Below are positions 43,765-53,273 of a DNA stretch of 55,705 nt, piece after piece. The position numbers and the translations under genes are program-made. This stretch comes from Chitinophaga pinensis (GTDB taxonomy: Bacteria > Bacteroidota > Bacteroidia > M30B66). Position 1 is the stretch's first letter. Every line of letters starts with the position of its first letter. The DNA is taken from NCBI GenBank assembly GCA_945883545.1, contig CAMCXT010000018.1, positions 1 through 55,705 on the forward strand, in the 5' to 3' direction. The notes beneath the pieces are model-generated. The model was not told where the DNA came from, did not search any database, and saw only the letters and a list, made by a program, of their open reading frames with translations.

Positions 43765-43807
43765 CATAGAAAAGCGAGCATCTGCCGAATTTCTGCACCT
43801 TTGCCTA

Positions 43808-44986
43808 GTGAAAAAAATCTGGACCGATTGGCTGTTTACAAATCTTGAAAGCCCTGTTTTAAATGGGATGCTTTGGATAAATGATGATGGCAGCATCGCG
43901 AGGGTTTTACAACCGTTTGACCCAGATTACCGCGCCGAAGATGCTGTATATCTTCCTGGTTGGATTGTTCCTGGTTTCGTTAATGCCCATTGTCACCTCG
44001 AACTGTCGCACCTCAAAGGGAAAATTGAAGAAAGAACCGGGCTCAATGGATTTGTTTCTGCGCTGATGCAAGTGAGAAACAACTTCAACGACGATCGGCA
44101 AATTGCCATTGAGGAGGCCGATCGAGAAATGTATCATTCTGGCATTGTAGCAGTTGCCGACATCTGCAATGGCAACAGTACATTCAATCAAAAGAAAAAT
44201 TCTTCAGTTTACTACCATAGCTTGATTGAAAGATTTGGTTTTAATGGCCAAATGGCTCAAACGATCGCAAACGATGGGCAAGCTTTGATGGCTGATCTAG
44301 ACGATGAGGCGGGCAACATGTGTTTACACGCACCGTATTCTGCATCCATCGAATTGCAAAAGTTGGTGAAAGAACACCTTGACAATATTCCGAATGGGTT
44401 TTATAGCATCCACCATGCTGAGTCGGAAGCTGAAGTCGAATTGTTCAAAACTGGCCAAGGTTCTATGGCAGACCGTATGCGAAATATTGGATTGATCGAA
44501 AGAGAATTTCCATTTACTGGTATTAGACCGATCGATTATCTAATCGATTTTTTCCCTGAATCCAAGAACATCCTGCTGGTGCACAATACCTTCATCACCG
44601 CTGCCGATCTCGAAAAACTAAAACCTTATCGAGACAGGTTGTTTCTCTGTTTGTGCCCCAATGCTAATCTTTACATAGAGAACGCTTTGCCCGACATCGA
44701 ACAACTAAGGGAAACGGGTTTTTTAATCACCGTTGGAACGGACTCTTTGGCATCAAACCATCAATTGGATATGCTGAGCGAAATCAAGGTAATTCATCAA
44801 CATTTTCCCTCGATTTCGCTGGAGGAGCTTTTCCGTTGGTCGAGCTATAACGGGGCAAAATTATTGGGGATCGAAAAAGAGAAAGGGCATTTTTCACAGG
44901 GAAGCAAACCCGGAATTGTCCACATTCAGGCTGTGGATAACACACAGAAAAAATTAACATTCGAAAGCTATTCCAGACTCATCTGA
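43808..44986 (+). CDS. Amidohydrolase-family protein (TRZ/ATZ or aminofutalosine-deaminase-like)
   Basis: A 392-residue metal-dependent hydrolase of the amidohydrolase superfamily. HCHLE (His61, His63) after IVPGFVNA gives the HxH metal site. Further ligands lie in SIHHAESEAE (about 200), LVHNTFI (about 259) and GTDSLASN (Asp about 311). This order fits deaminases and chlorohydrolases acting on ring nitrogen or amino groups. It starts with GTG at 43808. The gene diverges from rlmN across 86 bp. The substrate is open; aminofutalosine is only one possibility. Confidence 0.85.
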   Translation: MKKIWTDWLFTNLESPVLNGMLWINDDGSIARVLQPFDPDYRAEDAVYLPGWIVPGFVNAHCHLELSHLKGKIEERTGLNGFVSALMQVRNNFNDDRQIAIEEADREMYHSGIVAVADICNGNSTFNQKKNSSVYYHSLIERFGFNGQMAQTIANDGQALMADLDDEAGNMCLHAPYSASIELQKLVKEHLDNIPNGFYSIHHAESEAEVELFKTGQGSMADRMRNIGLIEREFPFTGIRPIDYLIDFFPESKNILLVHNTFITAADLEKLKPYRDRLFLCLCPNANLYIENALPDIEQLRETGFLITVGTDSLASNHQLDMLSEIKVIHQHFPSISLEELFRWSSYNGAKLLGIEKEKGHFSQGSKPGIVHIQAVDNTQKKLTFESYSRLI

Positions 44987-44990
44987 GTTG

Positions 44991-44998
44991 TAGGTTTG
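44991..44998 (+). promoter_or_regulatory. -7 element upstream of the SNF2 helicase gene
   Basis: TAGGTTTG, a full TAnnTTTG match, starting 5 bp after the amidohydrolase stop. Transcription would start near 45003, so start codons at 45047 and 45104 both remain possible. Confidence 0.4.
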
Positions 44999-45103
44999 CA
45001 AGTTCATGCTTCCGGATGTCCGGTTTTGAGCATCTTTTCAGCCTTCATGAAAGAAAGTCAACTGATATTCTGTTTCATACGTCAGCCAATTATCGGCTTG
45101 ACA

Positions 45104-47998
45104 ATGGAGGCGTTTCTCGTAAAACTACTTGATAATCAAACGTTTTCGTACGAATACCAAAGAGTAATTTACGAACGTCGTGAGGATTATAATTATCCGT
45201 TTACCGATGTTGAATTGCAAGTAATTAAGAAGCTTGCCGACCTCACTCCGCAAACTGTAGAAAGGGTTTTCAACAAGAAAAAGGTTAAAAAAGAGCTTTT
45301 CCTTGATAAGCTTTCGAAAGATGAGGAGCAGATGAAAGTGCTCAATCTGTATTTCGATAAGAAAATTGCTGCTTGTTTATTGCTTTTGCGCGGGCAGCAA
45401 GTTTACTGGAGGGTAAAAGCTTCCGATCATCCTGGCATGTTGCCTTATCCAGTGCACGCACATTCCTTAAAAATGGTTTATCATTTCACCAAGGTAAGCG
45501 ACGGAATCGAGTATGCGCTGAAGCTATACGATGGTGAAAATCTAGTTAAACCCTCCGATGTAGGCACACAGGTGCTTTGCAGCGAATCGGGTTGGTTGAT
45601 GCACTCTACGGGGATTTACTCACTTTCGGATGGCACCGACGGACAAAAAGTGCAGCCTTTCTTGAAGAAGGATGTACTCGAAATTCCCGATAGATTGGCG
45701 GATAAATTTATCTCCGCTTTCCTCATCAAGGCATCCAGAAGATCTGAAGTAATTTTTTCAGGTTTTGATGTGCAAGACAAGCCCGATTCCATGAAAGCGA
45801 TTCTGAGTTTATCGCTCGATTTGGAACATCAGCCATTGTTTCAGCTGAATTTTCATTACGATCAATTTGTGGTGAACGAAACACAGGAGCAAGAATTACT
45901 CGCTCAGGTTGTTCGCAAGGGCGACAAGATCCTCATCAAGCGTTTTCAACGGAAATCAAAATGGGAACATCAACAAACCCAATTGGTGATCGATTCTGGA
46001 ATGATCAAAATCAAGCCTTCTTGGTTCATCCCCGCAGGATCGCCTGAGGATGGAGCGAGAAAAATAGAAGAGATGATCACCTGGATTTCTACCCACAAAT
46101 CGAGTTTCGATGAATTGGGCATTGAAATCGAAACCCATTGGAATGGTCAGGAATTTTTGGCAATGATTCCAGAAGTGGTTACCCGAGAAATGAAAGAAGA
46201 GGCCGATTGGTTCGACTTATTTGCGGTGGTAAAAGTGGGCAAATACGAAATTCCATTTATCCGCTTCAAGCGAAACATCCTCGAACGAAATCCGCTGTTC
46301 AAGCTTCCTGATGGAAAAATGCTCGTACTTCCGGAGTCTTGGTTTATCCGGTACGCCGATCTGTTCGAGTTCAGCGAAGAATCTGAAAACTCGATTCGTC
46401 TGCACCGCCAGCATCAAGGATTACTCAATGGGCATCCGCTGCTTTCGGGAGATATCAATAGCCGATTGGCCGAAAATCAAAAGAAAATATACACTGGCGA
46501 AAACCAAAAGTCTTTCGCTGTGCCCGAAAGCCTGAAAGCCACTCTGCGCGACTATCAGAAAAAGGGTTTCGATTGGTTATGCATGATGGCCGAAAACAAA
46601 TTAGGCGCATGTTTGGCCGACGATATGGGACTTGGCAAGACCATCCAAGTAATCGCATTGTTGCAATATGCGCACGAAAACAAGTTCGTTTCTACATCAA
46701 ACCAAGCTTTGGCAAAAGCGCCTCAGATGGATCTTTTCACAGCAGTAGAAGAACCTCAGCTGTTGCCAAGTTTAATTGTGATGGCTCCTTCCTTGATTCA
46801 TAATTGGGAGAAGGAGCTTCAGAAATTTGCTCCAACGCTAAAAGTAAAGCGTCATTCGGGCTATCGCAGAACCGAACATGCCGAGCACTTAATTGATGCC
46901 CACGTTATCTTAACCACTTATGGTGTGGTAAGAAACGACCTCGACATGCTGCAGAAAATCGAGTTTGGCAACATCGTTTTAGATGAAAGTCAATTGATTA
47001 AAAACATGCGCTCGATGAGCTTTCAGTCGGTTCGAAAACTGAATGGATTAAATAGGATCGTACTTACTGGAACGCCGGTTGAAAATTCACTCACCGATTT
47101 GTGGTCACAGCTCACGTTCTTGCAGCCAGGTTTATTAGGAAGTTTCAATTATTTCCGCCAAGAATTTGTTATTCCTATCGAGCAAAATAAGGATGATCAA
47201 AAACTAGAGCGGTTGCAGAAAATCATTCGCCCGTTTATCCTCCGCAGAACCAAAGAAGAGGTTGCTCCAGAACTTCCTAACCAAACCCGCATTATCCATT
47301 ATTCGAACATGGATGAGGAGCAAAAAAAGAGTTATGAGGAGCAAAAATCCTGGTATAGGAATCGAATTCTAGAAAACGTATCCCGCGAGGGCATTCAAAA
47401 AAGTCAGATTTTAATATTAAGAGGCTTAACGCAATTGCGGAAATTAGCCATACATCCAATACTCGACAATCCTGATTACATTGGCGATTCTGCCAAATTC
47501 AACGATGTATTGATTCGACTTGAGGAACTAAGGCATCAAAATCGGAAAGTGCTAATTTTTTCTCAGTTTGTGAAGCATTTGCAATTGTATCGAAAAGCAT
47601 TCGAAGACAATGGAACGCCTTATTCTTGGCTTACTGGCGAAGTGCCACAGCTTCAAAGGGGCTCTGTAATTAGTGCATTCGAAAATCATCCAGGACACAA
47701 AGTTTTTTTAATACAACTTAGAACGGGTGGTTCTGGATTAAATCTCACAAAAGCCGACTGTGTTTTTTTGCTAGATCCATGGTGGAATCCTGCAGCAGAA
47801 GAACAAGCTATAGCGCGCTCTCACCGAATTGGCCAGCATCAGCCCGTATTTGTGTGGAGATTTATTACAAAAGATACTATCGAAGAAAAAATTATGAAGC
47901 TCCAAGACAAGAAGTCGCGATTAGCTGGAGATATTATTAGTCAAACCAATCCATTGTCGCGCATTTCTCAAGAGGAACTTGAAGAGCTATTTGGGTAA
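45104..47998 (+). CDS. SNF2-family helicase/ATPase
   Basis: A 964-residue Swi2/Snf2 ATPase (as counted from the ATG at 45104; an in-frame ATG at 45047 would add 19 residues). About 455 N-terminal residues have no motif that I recognise. The ATPase core starts near residue 485 (LRDYQKKGFDWL) with Walker A GLGKT (509-513), box II DESQ (627-630; usually DEAQ or DEAH), LTGTPVENS, LRTGGSGLNL and ARSHRIGQ. Between motifs I and Ia is a linker with QMDLF (541-545), which resembles the bacterial sliding-clamp-binding peptide. It acts on DNA-protein complexes, possibly RNA polymerase as RapA does. Confidence 0.93.
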   Translation: MEAFLVKLLDNQTFSYEYQRVIYERREDYNYPFTDVELQVIKKLADLTPQTVERVFNKKKVKKELFLDKLSKDEEQMKVLNLYFDKKIAACLLLLRGQQVYWRVKASDHPGMLPYPVHAHSLKMVYHFTKVSDGIEYALKLYDGENLVKPSDVGTQVLCSESGWLMHSTGIYSLSDGTDGQKVQPFLKKDVLEIPDRLADKFISAFLIKASRRSEVIFSGFDVQDKPDSMKAILSLSLDLEHQPLFQLNFHYDQFVVNETQEQELLAQVVRKGDKILIKRFQRKSKWEHQQTQLVIDSGMIKIKPSWFIPAGSPEDGARKIEEMITWISTHKSSFDELGIEIETHWNGQEFLAMIPEVVTREMKEEADWFDLFAVVKVGKYEIPFIRFKRNILERNPLFKLPDGKMLVLPESWFIRYADLFEFSEESENSIRLHRQHQGLLNGHPLLSGDINSRLAENQKKIYTGENQKSFAVPESLKATLRDYQKKGFDWLCMMAENKLGACLADDMGLGKTIQVIALLQYAHENKFVSTSNQALAKAPQMDLFTAVEEPQLLPSLIVMAPSLIHNWEKELQKFAPTLKVKRHSGYRRTEHAEHLIDAHVILTTYGVVRNDLDMLQKIEFGNIVLDESQLIKNMRSMSFQSVRKLNGLNRIVLTGTPVENSLTDLWSQLTFLQPGLLGSFNYFRQEFVIPIEQNKDDQKLERLQKIIRPFILRRTKEEVAPELPNQTRIIHYSNMDEEQKKSYEEQKSWYRNRILENVSREGIQKSQILILRGLTQLRKLAIHPILDNPDYIGDSAKFNDVLIRLEELRHQNRKVLIFSQFVKHLQLYRKAFEDNGTPYSWLTGEVPQLQRGSVISAFENHPGHKVFLIQLRTGGSGLNLTKADCVFLLDPWWNPAAEEQAIARSHRIGQHQPVFVWRFITKDTIEEKIMKLQDKKSRLAGDIISQTNPLSRISQEELEELFG

Positions 47999-48041
47999 TT
48001 GACTAAATTGCCGCACCAATCCAATCCATTTTGTAGATTTT

Positions 48042-49595
48042 ATGATACCCGAACCTCTCTCAAAGAGAAACCTAAGTGCTGATCTTAGAGCTTCTCTTGT
48101 AGTATTTCTTGTGGCTTTACCGCTTTGCTTAGGCATTGCATTGGCTTCAGGAGCCCCTGCGTTTTCTGGTATTATTGCTGGAATTGTTGGAGGAATTGTA
48201 GTAGGATTACTTAGTGGTTCCAAAGTGAGCGTAAGCGGTCCCGCTGCTGGTTTAACAGTAGTGGTTTTAGATTCCATCAAAACACTTGGATCATTTGAAG
48301 CTTTTCTGCTTGCAGTTTTTTTAAGCGGCATTTTTCAAGTATTACTTGGATGGCTCAAGGCTGGTCGACTGGCAAATTTTTTTCCAGCATCGGTTATCAA
48401 AGGTATGTTAGCTTCTATTGGCTTGATCCTCATTTTCAAGCAACTTCCCCACGCATTGGGTTACGACTTTGATTATGCGGGCGATGAATCGTTTCTCGAA
48501 AACGAAGGGCACAACACATTCACCGATATCTATTACGCCTTTCTCGATCCAGCCTACTTAGCTATCATCATTAGCATTTCATCGCTAGTATTGATGGTGT
48601 TTTGGGATAAATATGCAGGCCGCATTGGGCCATTCGCGAAGCTCATCCCAGGAGCCTTGCTCGCTGTGGTTTCGGGCACTGTAATAAACACAATTGCGGT
48701 GTCTAATTTCCCAGATCTCGCCTTAATGCAAGAACACCTCGTGGCGTTACCCACCGATTTGCTCAAAGGCGGATTTAGCGAGATGATGAAGTTTCCAGAT
48801 TTTTCACAAATCTTAAACCCAAAGGTGCTTCAAGTGGCTGTCACAATTGCTGTGATTGCGAGTATTGAAAGTTTACTCAGTGTTGAAGCTTCCGATAAGC
48901 TCGATCCGGATCATCATATTAGTCCGCCCAACAAAGAGCTCATCGCCCAGGGTGCAGGAAATATGGTTTCAGGGATTTTGGGTGGAATTCCAGTAACTGC
49001 CGTAATTGTAAGAAGTTCTGCCAATATTCTGGCTGGAGCAAAGTCAAGGTATTCGGCAATTTTTCATGGAATTCTATTGCTGATTTCTGTGGTGCTCATC
49101 CCTCGATTTCTGAACCAAATTCCGCTTTCAGCATTGGCTGCCGTATTGCTTACGGTTGGGTATAAACTCACAAAGCCTTCTGTGTTTAAAGAATTATTTG
49201 CCAAAGGTGTAGATCAATTTATCCCGTTTGCTGTTACTATTGTTGCAATCCTTTTTAGTGATCTTTTGATTGGTATCGCTATCGGATCGGCGACAGGCTT
49301 GTTCTTTATCCTAAAATCGAACCTGAAAAAGGCAGTTGTCTTGGTGAATGATGGATCGAACTATCTCATTCAACTAAAACACAATGTGACCTTTATCAAC
49401 AAAAGTATCTTGCGTGAAAGTTTCAGCAAAATTCCTGATGGAAGTTATCTCATTATCGATGGAACATCAGCCATATTTATCGATACTGACATCATCGAAA
49501 CCATTGAAAATTTTTGCAAATCTGCACCAAACAGATACATCGAAATAGAAATCAAAAAAACAGATTCAAGTATTCATCCTTTCTTTAGGAAATAA
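48042..49595 (+). CDS. SulP-family anion transporter, probable bicarbonate transporter
   Basis: A 517-residue SulP/SLC26 membrane protein. About 12-14 hydrophobic segments span residues ~15-435. The first motif is LVVFLVALPLCLGIALASGAP, and VSGPAAGLTVVV lies in the substrate region. A short C-terminal STAS domain (about 440-517) ends in the cytosol. SulP proteins carry sulfate, bicarbonate or other anions. The carbonic anhydrase gene 17 bp downstream argues for bicarbonate, as with BicA of cyanobacteria. The start ATG at 48042 (MIPEPLSKRNLSADLRAS) is the natural N-terminus. Confidence 0.9.
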   Translation: MIPEPLSKRNLSADLRASLVVFLVALPLCLGIALASGAPAFSGIIAGIVGGIVVGLLSGSKVSVSGPAAGLTVVVLDSIKTLGSFEAFLLAVFLSGIFQVLLGWLKAGRLANFFPASVIKGMLASIGLILIFKQLPHALGYDFDYAGDESFLENEGHNTFTDIYYAFLDPAYLAIIISISSLVLMVFWDKYAGRIGPFAKLIPGALLAVVSGTVINTIAVSNFPDLALMQEHLVALPTDLLKGGFSEMMKFPDFSQILNPKVLQVAVTIAVIASIESLLSVEASDKLDPDHHISPPNKELIAQGAGNMVSGILGGIPVTAVIVRSSANILAGAKSRYSAIFHGILLLISVVLIPRFLNQIPLSALAAVLLTVGYKLTKPSVFKELFAKGVDQFIPFAVTIVAILFSDLLIGIAIGSATGLFFILKSNLKKAVVLVNDGSNYLIQLKHNVTFINKSILRESFSKIPDGSYLIIDGTSAIFIDTDIIETIENFCKSAPNRYIEIEIKKTDSSIHPFFRK

Positions 49596-49611
49596 CCTTG
49601 CACAAACCACT

Positions 49612-50250
49612 ATGGAATCTTTTGAAAAATTACTTCTGGAAAACAAAGCCTGGGCTGCAGATAAACTACAGGCCGATCCAAACTATTTTGAGCGTCAAGT
49701 TCGTGAGCAAAACCCCGCATTTTTCTGGATTGGTTGCTCCGACAGCCGCGTTCCTGCCAATGAGGTTACCAACACGCAGCCGGGCGAAATTTTTGTACAC
49801 AGAAATGTAGCCAATTTGGTTGTAAACACCGACCTGAACATGCTCAGCGTTTTGCAATATGCTATTGAAGTTCTAAAGGTGAAAGACATCATCGTTTGCG
49901 GTCATTATGGTTGCGGCGGTGTGAAAGCAGCTATGTACAATAGATCTTTTGGCTTGCTCAATAAGTGGCTACGAAACATAAAGGACATTTATCGAATTCA
50001 CCGAGACGAAATTGATGCTATCGAAAATGAAGATCTTCGTGTAGACCGACTAGTAGAGCTTAATGTTCGCGAACAAGTGCTCAATCTTTCAAAAACATCT
50101 ATCGTTCAAAAATCTTGGAAAAACAGCGATTTACCGACCATTCATGGCTGGGTGTACGATATTGGCGATGGTATTTTGCATGAAGTTATCCGTGTGGATC
50201 ACACCCTCGAAATTGACCCTATTTACAAATACGACGATATTGATCTATAG
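49612..50250 (+). CDS. can: Beta-carbonic anhydrase
   Basis: A 212-residue zinc enzyme interconverting CO2 and bicarbonate in the cytosol. The zinc ligands are Cys42 and Asp44 (GCSDSRVPANE), and His98 and Cys101 (GHYGCGG). The numbering is the same as in E. coli Can. HRNVANLV and the C-terminal IHGWVYDIGDG also match. It is cotranscribed with the SulP transporter (16-bp gap), so transport and hydration are linked. Confidence 0.96.
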   Translation: MESFEKLLLENKAWAADKLQADPNYFERQVREQNPAFFWIGCSDSRVPANEVTNTQPGEIFVHRNVANLVVNTDLNMLSVLQYAIEVLKVKDIIVCGHYGCGGVKAAMYNRSFGLLNKWLRNIKDIYRIHRDEIDAIENEDLRVDRLVELNVREQVLNLSKTSIVQKSWKNSDLPTIHGWVYDIGDGILHEVIRVDHTLEIDPIYKYDDIDL

Positions 50251-50358
50251 GCAGTTTCCTGATTGTAGCTCTACACCTTTAACAATAATTCCATAATCTT
50301 GCGTCGCTTTTTCGTGTATAGCAAAAATGCGGTAGAACAAGTTAATTAACAGATTGCC

Positions 50359-51900
50359 ATGAAAGAAAAAATCGTACGCCTCGAAGGCATGAAAGCAGAA
50401 GCATTGCTTGGTGGAGGACAAAAACGTATCGATTCTCAACATAAAAAAGGGAAACTCACCGCACGTGAAAGAATTGCCTTACTCATTGATGAAGGCTCTT
50501 TCGAAGAAATCGGACAATTGGTAACCCACCGAAGCACCAATTTAGGACTTGAAAATCAAGTTTTTTATGGTGATGGCGTGGTGACTGGCTATGGAACAGT
50601 GAACGGCAGATTGGTATATGTTTTCGCGCAAGACTTTACCGTTTTCGGTGGATCGCTCGCAGAAGCACATGCAACCAAAATTTGCCGCATCATGGATCTT
50701 GCCATGCAAAATGGTGCGCCAGTGATTGGCTTAAACGATTCAGGAGGCGCTAGAATTCAAGAAGGTGTGGTTTCTTTGGGTGGATATGCTGATATTTTTT
50801 ATCGTAATACAATGGCTTCCGGCGTTATTCCACAAATTTCTGCAATCATGGGGCCCTGCGCTGGTGGAGCGGTTTACTCACCTGCCATCACCGACTTTAT
50901 CTTCATGGTGGAGAACAACTCCTACATGTTTGTTACAGGTCCGAATGTGGTAAAAACAGTTACCCACGAAGAAGTTAGTTCTGAAGATCTTGGCGGAGCA
51001 TCTGCCCACAGCGTGAAATCGGGCGTTACCCATTTTTCAAGTGCAAATGGTGTGGCATGTATTCAAGAAATCAAGCAGTTGCTGAGCTATGTTCCGCAAA
51101 ATTGCGAAGAGGAAGCGCCTCGATTGCCATACACTTCGGGCAATGAAAAAAGACCACAACTCAACAACATCATACCTGAAAATCCAAATCAGCCTTACGA
51201 TATCCGTGAGGTAATTGATGAAGTAATTGATGGTGGATCGTTCTTCGAAGTGCACAAAAACTTCGCAGAAAATATCGTGGTGGGATTTGCCCGTTTGGCG
51301 GGAAGAAGCATTGGTATAGTTGCCAATCAACCAGCTTATTTGGCTGGAGTTCTCGATATTAAATCATCTCAGAAAGCAGCACGATTTGTACGTTTCTGCG
51401 ATTGCTTCAATATTCCATTGCTCGTGTTCGAAGATGTTCCAGGTTTCCTCCCAGGAACCGATCAAGAATGGAATGGTATCATCACCAACGGTGCGAAATT
51501 GTTGTATGCATTCTGTGAAGCCACAGTGCCAAGAATCACTGTGATCACTAGAAAGGCATACGGCGGCGCTTACGATGTAATGAATTCGAAGCACATCGGA
51601 GCCGACATGAACTTTGCTTGGCCATCGGCCGAAATCGCAGTGATGGGAGCTAAAGGTGCAGCTGAAATTATCTTTAAAAAGGACATTGAAGAAGCAGCCG
51701 ATCCAGCTGCCATGCTCCTTGAGAAAGAACGCGAATATGCAGAGCTTTTTGCTAATCCTTATTCAGCAGCCGAGCGAGGCTATGTGGATGAAGTAATTCA
51801 CCCTGAAGTTACCCGCGAAAAATTGATCAAAGCCTTCAAGATGCTTGAGAACAAAGTGGCGAAACTTCCACGCAAGAAACACGGAAATATCCCGTTGTAA
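50359..51900 (+). CDS. Acyl-CoA carboxylase beta subunit (carboxyltransferase, propionyl-CoA type)
   Basis: A 513-residue carboxyltransferase that moves the carboxyl group from biotin to an acyl-CoA, probably propionyl-CoA, giving methylmalonyl-Co[23 protein letters not shown] at the N-terminus, [11 protein letters not shown] (acyl-CoA binding), [12 protein letters not shown] and, in the C-terminal crotonase repeat, [14 protein letters not shown] and [11 protein letters not shown] are standard. The biotin-carrying alpha subunit is not in this window. It uses carboxybiotin made from bicarbonate, which links it to the two genes upstream. A 108-bp gap precedes it. Confidence 0.93.
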   Translation: MKEKIVRLEGMKAEALLGGGQKRIDSQHKKGKLTARERIALLIDEGSFEEIGQLVTHRSTNLGLENQVFYGDGVVTGYGTVNGRLVYVFAQDFTVFGGSLAEAHATKICRIMDLAMQNGAPVIGLNDSGGARIQEGVVSLGGYADIFYRNTMASGVIPQISAIMGPCAGGAVYSPAITDFIFMVENNSYMFVTGPNVVKTVTHEEVSSEDLGGASAHSVKSGVTHFSSANGVACIQEIKQLLSYVPQNCEEEAPRLPYTSGNEKRPQLNNIIPENPNQPYDIREVIDEVIDGGSFFEVHKNFAENIVVGFARLAGRSIGIVANQPAYLAGVLDIKSSQKAARFVRFCDCFNIPLLVFEDVPGFLPGTDQEWNGIITNGAKLLYAFCEATVPRITVITRKAYGGAYDVMNSKHIGADMNFAWPSAEIAVMGAKGAAEIIFKKDIEEAADPAAMLLEKEREYAELFANPYSAAERGYVDEVIHPEVTREKLIKAFKMLENKVAKLPRKKHGNIPL

Positions 51901-51910
51901 GGACTACCAA

Positions 51911-52651
51911 ATGAAAAGTCGATTACAAATATTTCAAAACATTCAAAAGGCCCGGATTTTACTGGGCTTTTTGCTTTTGACTTCAACCTTTCATGCTTTC
52001 TCCCAAGTGAAAGTGACTGGCTCAGTAGTCGACATTGAATCGGGTCGCCAACTTCCTCACGCTTTTGTGATCAACCACCGAACGCAAAATGGCGTGTTTT
52101 GCGATTACAACGGGAAATTCAGCATCACCGTAAATCCATCAGACAGCTTGCTGGTTTCGCTTACAGGCTACCAAATGGTGAAAGTGTTGCTTTCCGATTC
52201 CATTCCAAAGTCGGAATACAAAGTTAACGTAAGGCTAAAGTTCAAGCCTGTGGCGCTAAAATCTTTCACCGTGCGACCTCCAAAAACGTACGATGAAATC
52301 TTGAAGGAACTCGCCGAAGCAGAAAAGCTAAAAGTGAAAGAAACACCATTGGTAAATGCCATCGAAAGTCCAATCACATTCCTTTATATGCAGTTTTCGA
52401 AGGAAGGAAAAGCCATGCGAAAGATTGCAGAGCTCCGTGCCGATGATGCAAAAACCGAACTGTTGAAGGAACTATTCACCAAATACATGGTAGCGCACAT
52501 CATCGATACCGATGAAAATGAAATGGACGATTTCATCAAATTTTCGGGCTTGAAAAACAACTACAACACCTTCGAAACGGAGTACGAATTGGTTTCTTAT
52601 GTGAAGCAGCGATGGGCCGACTATAAGATTTACCGAGGAATGGAGGATTAA
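51911..52651 (+). CDS. Exported protein with carboxypeptidase-regulatory-like domain
   Basis: A 246-residue protein starting at the ATG at 51911, 10 bp behind the carboxylase gene. A signal peptide (about 1-32, ending TSTFHAFSQ) is followed by a beta-sandwich (VTGSVVDIESGRQLPHAFV...NGVFCDYNGKFSITV, about 33-115), the CarboxypepD_reg-like domain often found in front of outer-membrane proteins. The rest (about 120-246) is helical and charged (KTYDEILKELAEAEKLK, DDAKTELLKELFTKY). There is no barrel. Function unknown. It overlaps the convergent gamma-carbonic anhydrase by 4 bp. Confidence 0.85.
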   Translation: MKSRLQIFQNIQKARILLGFLLLTSTFHAFSQVKVTGSVVDIESGRQLPHAFVINHRTQNGVFCDYNGKFSITVNPSDSLLVSLTGYQMVKVLLSDSIPKSEYKVNVRLKFKPVALKSFTVRPPKTYDEILKELAEAEKLKVKETPLVNAIESPITFLYMQFSKEGKAMRKIAELRADDAKTELLKELFTKYMVAHIIDTDENEMDDFIKFSGLKNNYNTFETEYELVSYVKQRWADYKIYRGMED

Positions 52652-53166
52652 TCTTCCTTAAACCAACTGCTGTACATCAAGTAATTGTCGGCAATGCGGT
52701 CGATTTGCCCCTTCACCAATTCTTCACTTACCTTTTTTACGGGCTTTGCAGGAACCCCTGCCCAAATCCAACCAGATTCAATCACAGTATTTTCTAGCAC
52801 TACAGCACCTGCTGCCACAATGCTTCCCGATTTTACCACCACGTGGTCCATCACAATCGAACCCATTCCGATCAACACATTGTCTTCTAAAGTACATCCA
52901 TGCACCAAGGCATTGTGACCGATCGATACGCGGTTCCCAATGGTTGTTGGAGCCGTTAGGTAGGTGCAATGAATTACCGCACCATCTTGAATATTCACAC
53001 GGTTCCCAATACGGATGGCGTTCACATCTCCACGAACAACGGCATTAAACCATACGCTGCAATCGTCGCCCATGATCAAATCGCCGATCAGTGTGGCAGT
53101 TTCAGCGAAATAACAATTGTTCCCAAATTGTGGAGTAAAGCCACGAACCGACTTAATAAGTGCCAT
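52648..53166 (-). CDS. Gamma-carbonic anhydrase-like hexapeptide protein (YrdA/PaaY family)
   Basis: A 172-residue left-handed beta-helix protein. Hexapeptide repeats (for example IRIGNRVNIQDGAVIH, TIGNRVSIGHNALVHG, VLIGMGSIV) fill residues ~15-150. The zinc ligands of gamma-carbonic anhydrases are present as His66, His84 and His89, with the 5-residue spacing of the last two as in Cam. Arg45, Asp47 and Gln60 are also in the usual places. Many members show little carbonic anhydrase activity and may act on thioesters, so the reaction is uncertain. Confidence 0.9.
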   Translation of the reverse strand: MALIKSVRGFTPQFGNNCYFAETATLIGDLIMGDDCSVWFNAVVRGDVNAIRIGNRVNIQDGAVIHCTYLTAPTTIGNRVSIGHNALVHGCTLEDNVLIGMGSIVMDHVVVKSGSIVAAGAVVLENTVIESGWIWAGVPAKPVKKVSEELVKGQIDRIADNYLMYSSWFKED

Positions 53167-53177
53167 AAACTATTTCA

Positions 53178-53195
53178 TTACTTTGCACAAAGAAA
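53178..53195. promoter_or_regulatory. Palindrome with divergent -7-like elements
   Basis: CTTTG-CA-CAAAG (53181-53192) is a palindrome around a central CA. Read on the plus strand it ends TTACTTTG (53178-53185); on the minus strand TTTCTTTG (53188-53195). Each has one mismatch to TAnnTTTG. It lies between the divergent gamma-carbonic anhydrase and DUF4139 genes. Confidence 0.3.
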
Positions 53196-53273
53196 CTAAA
53201 TGTAAGGAAGTATTGAACCTCCACTTTGAAGCAGCATAAACTGCCCTCGGTGATTACTTTCAACCTTTATCTT

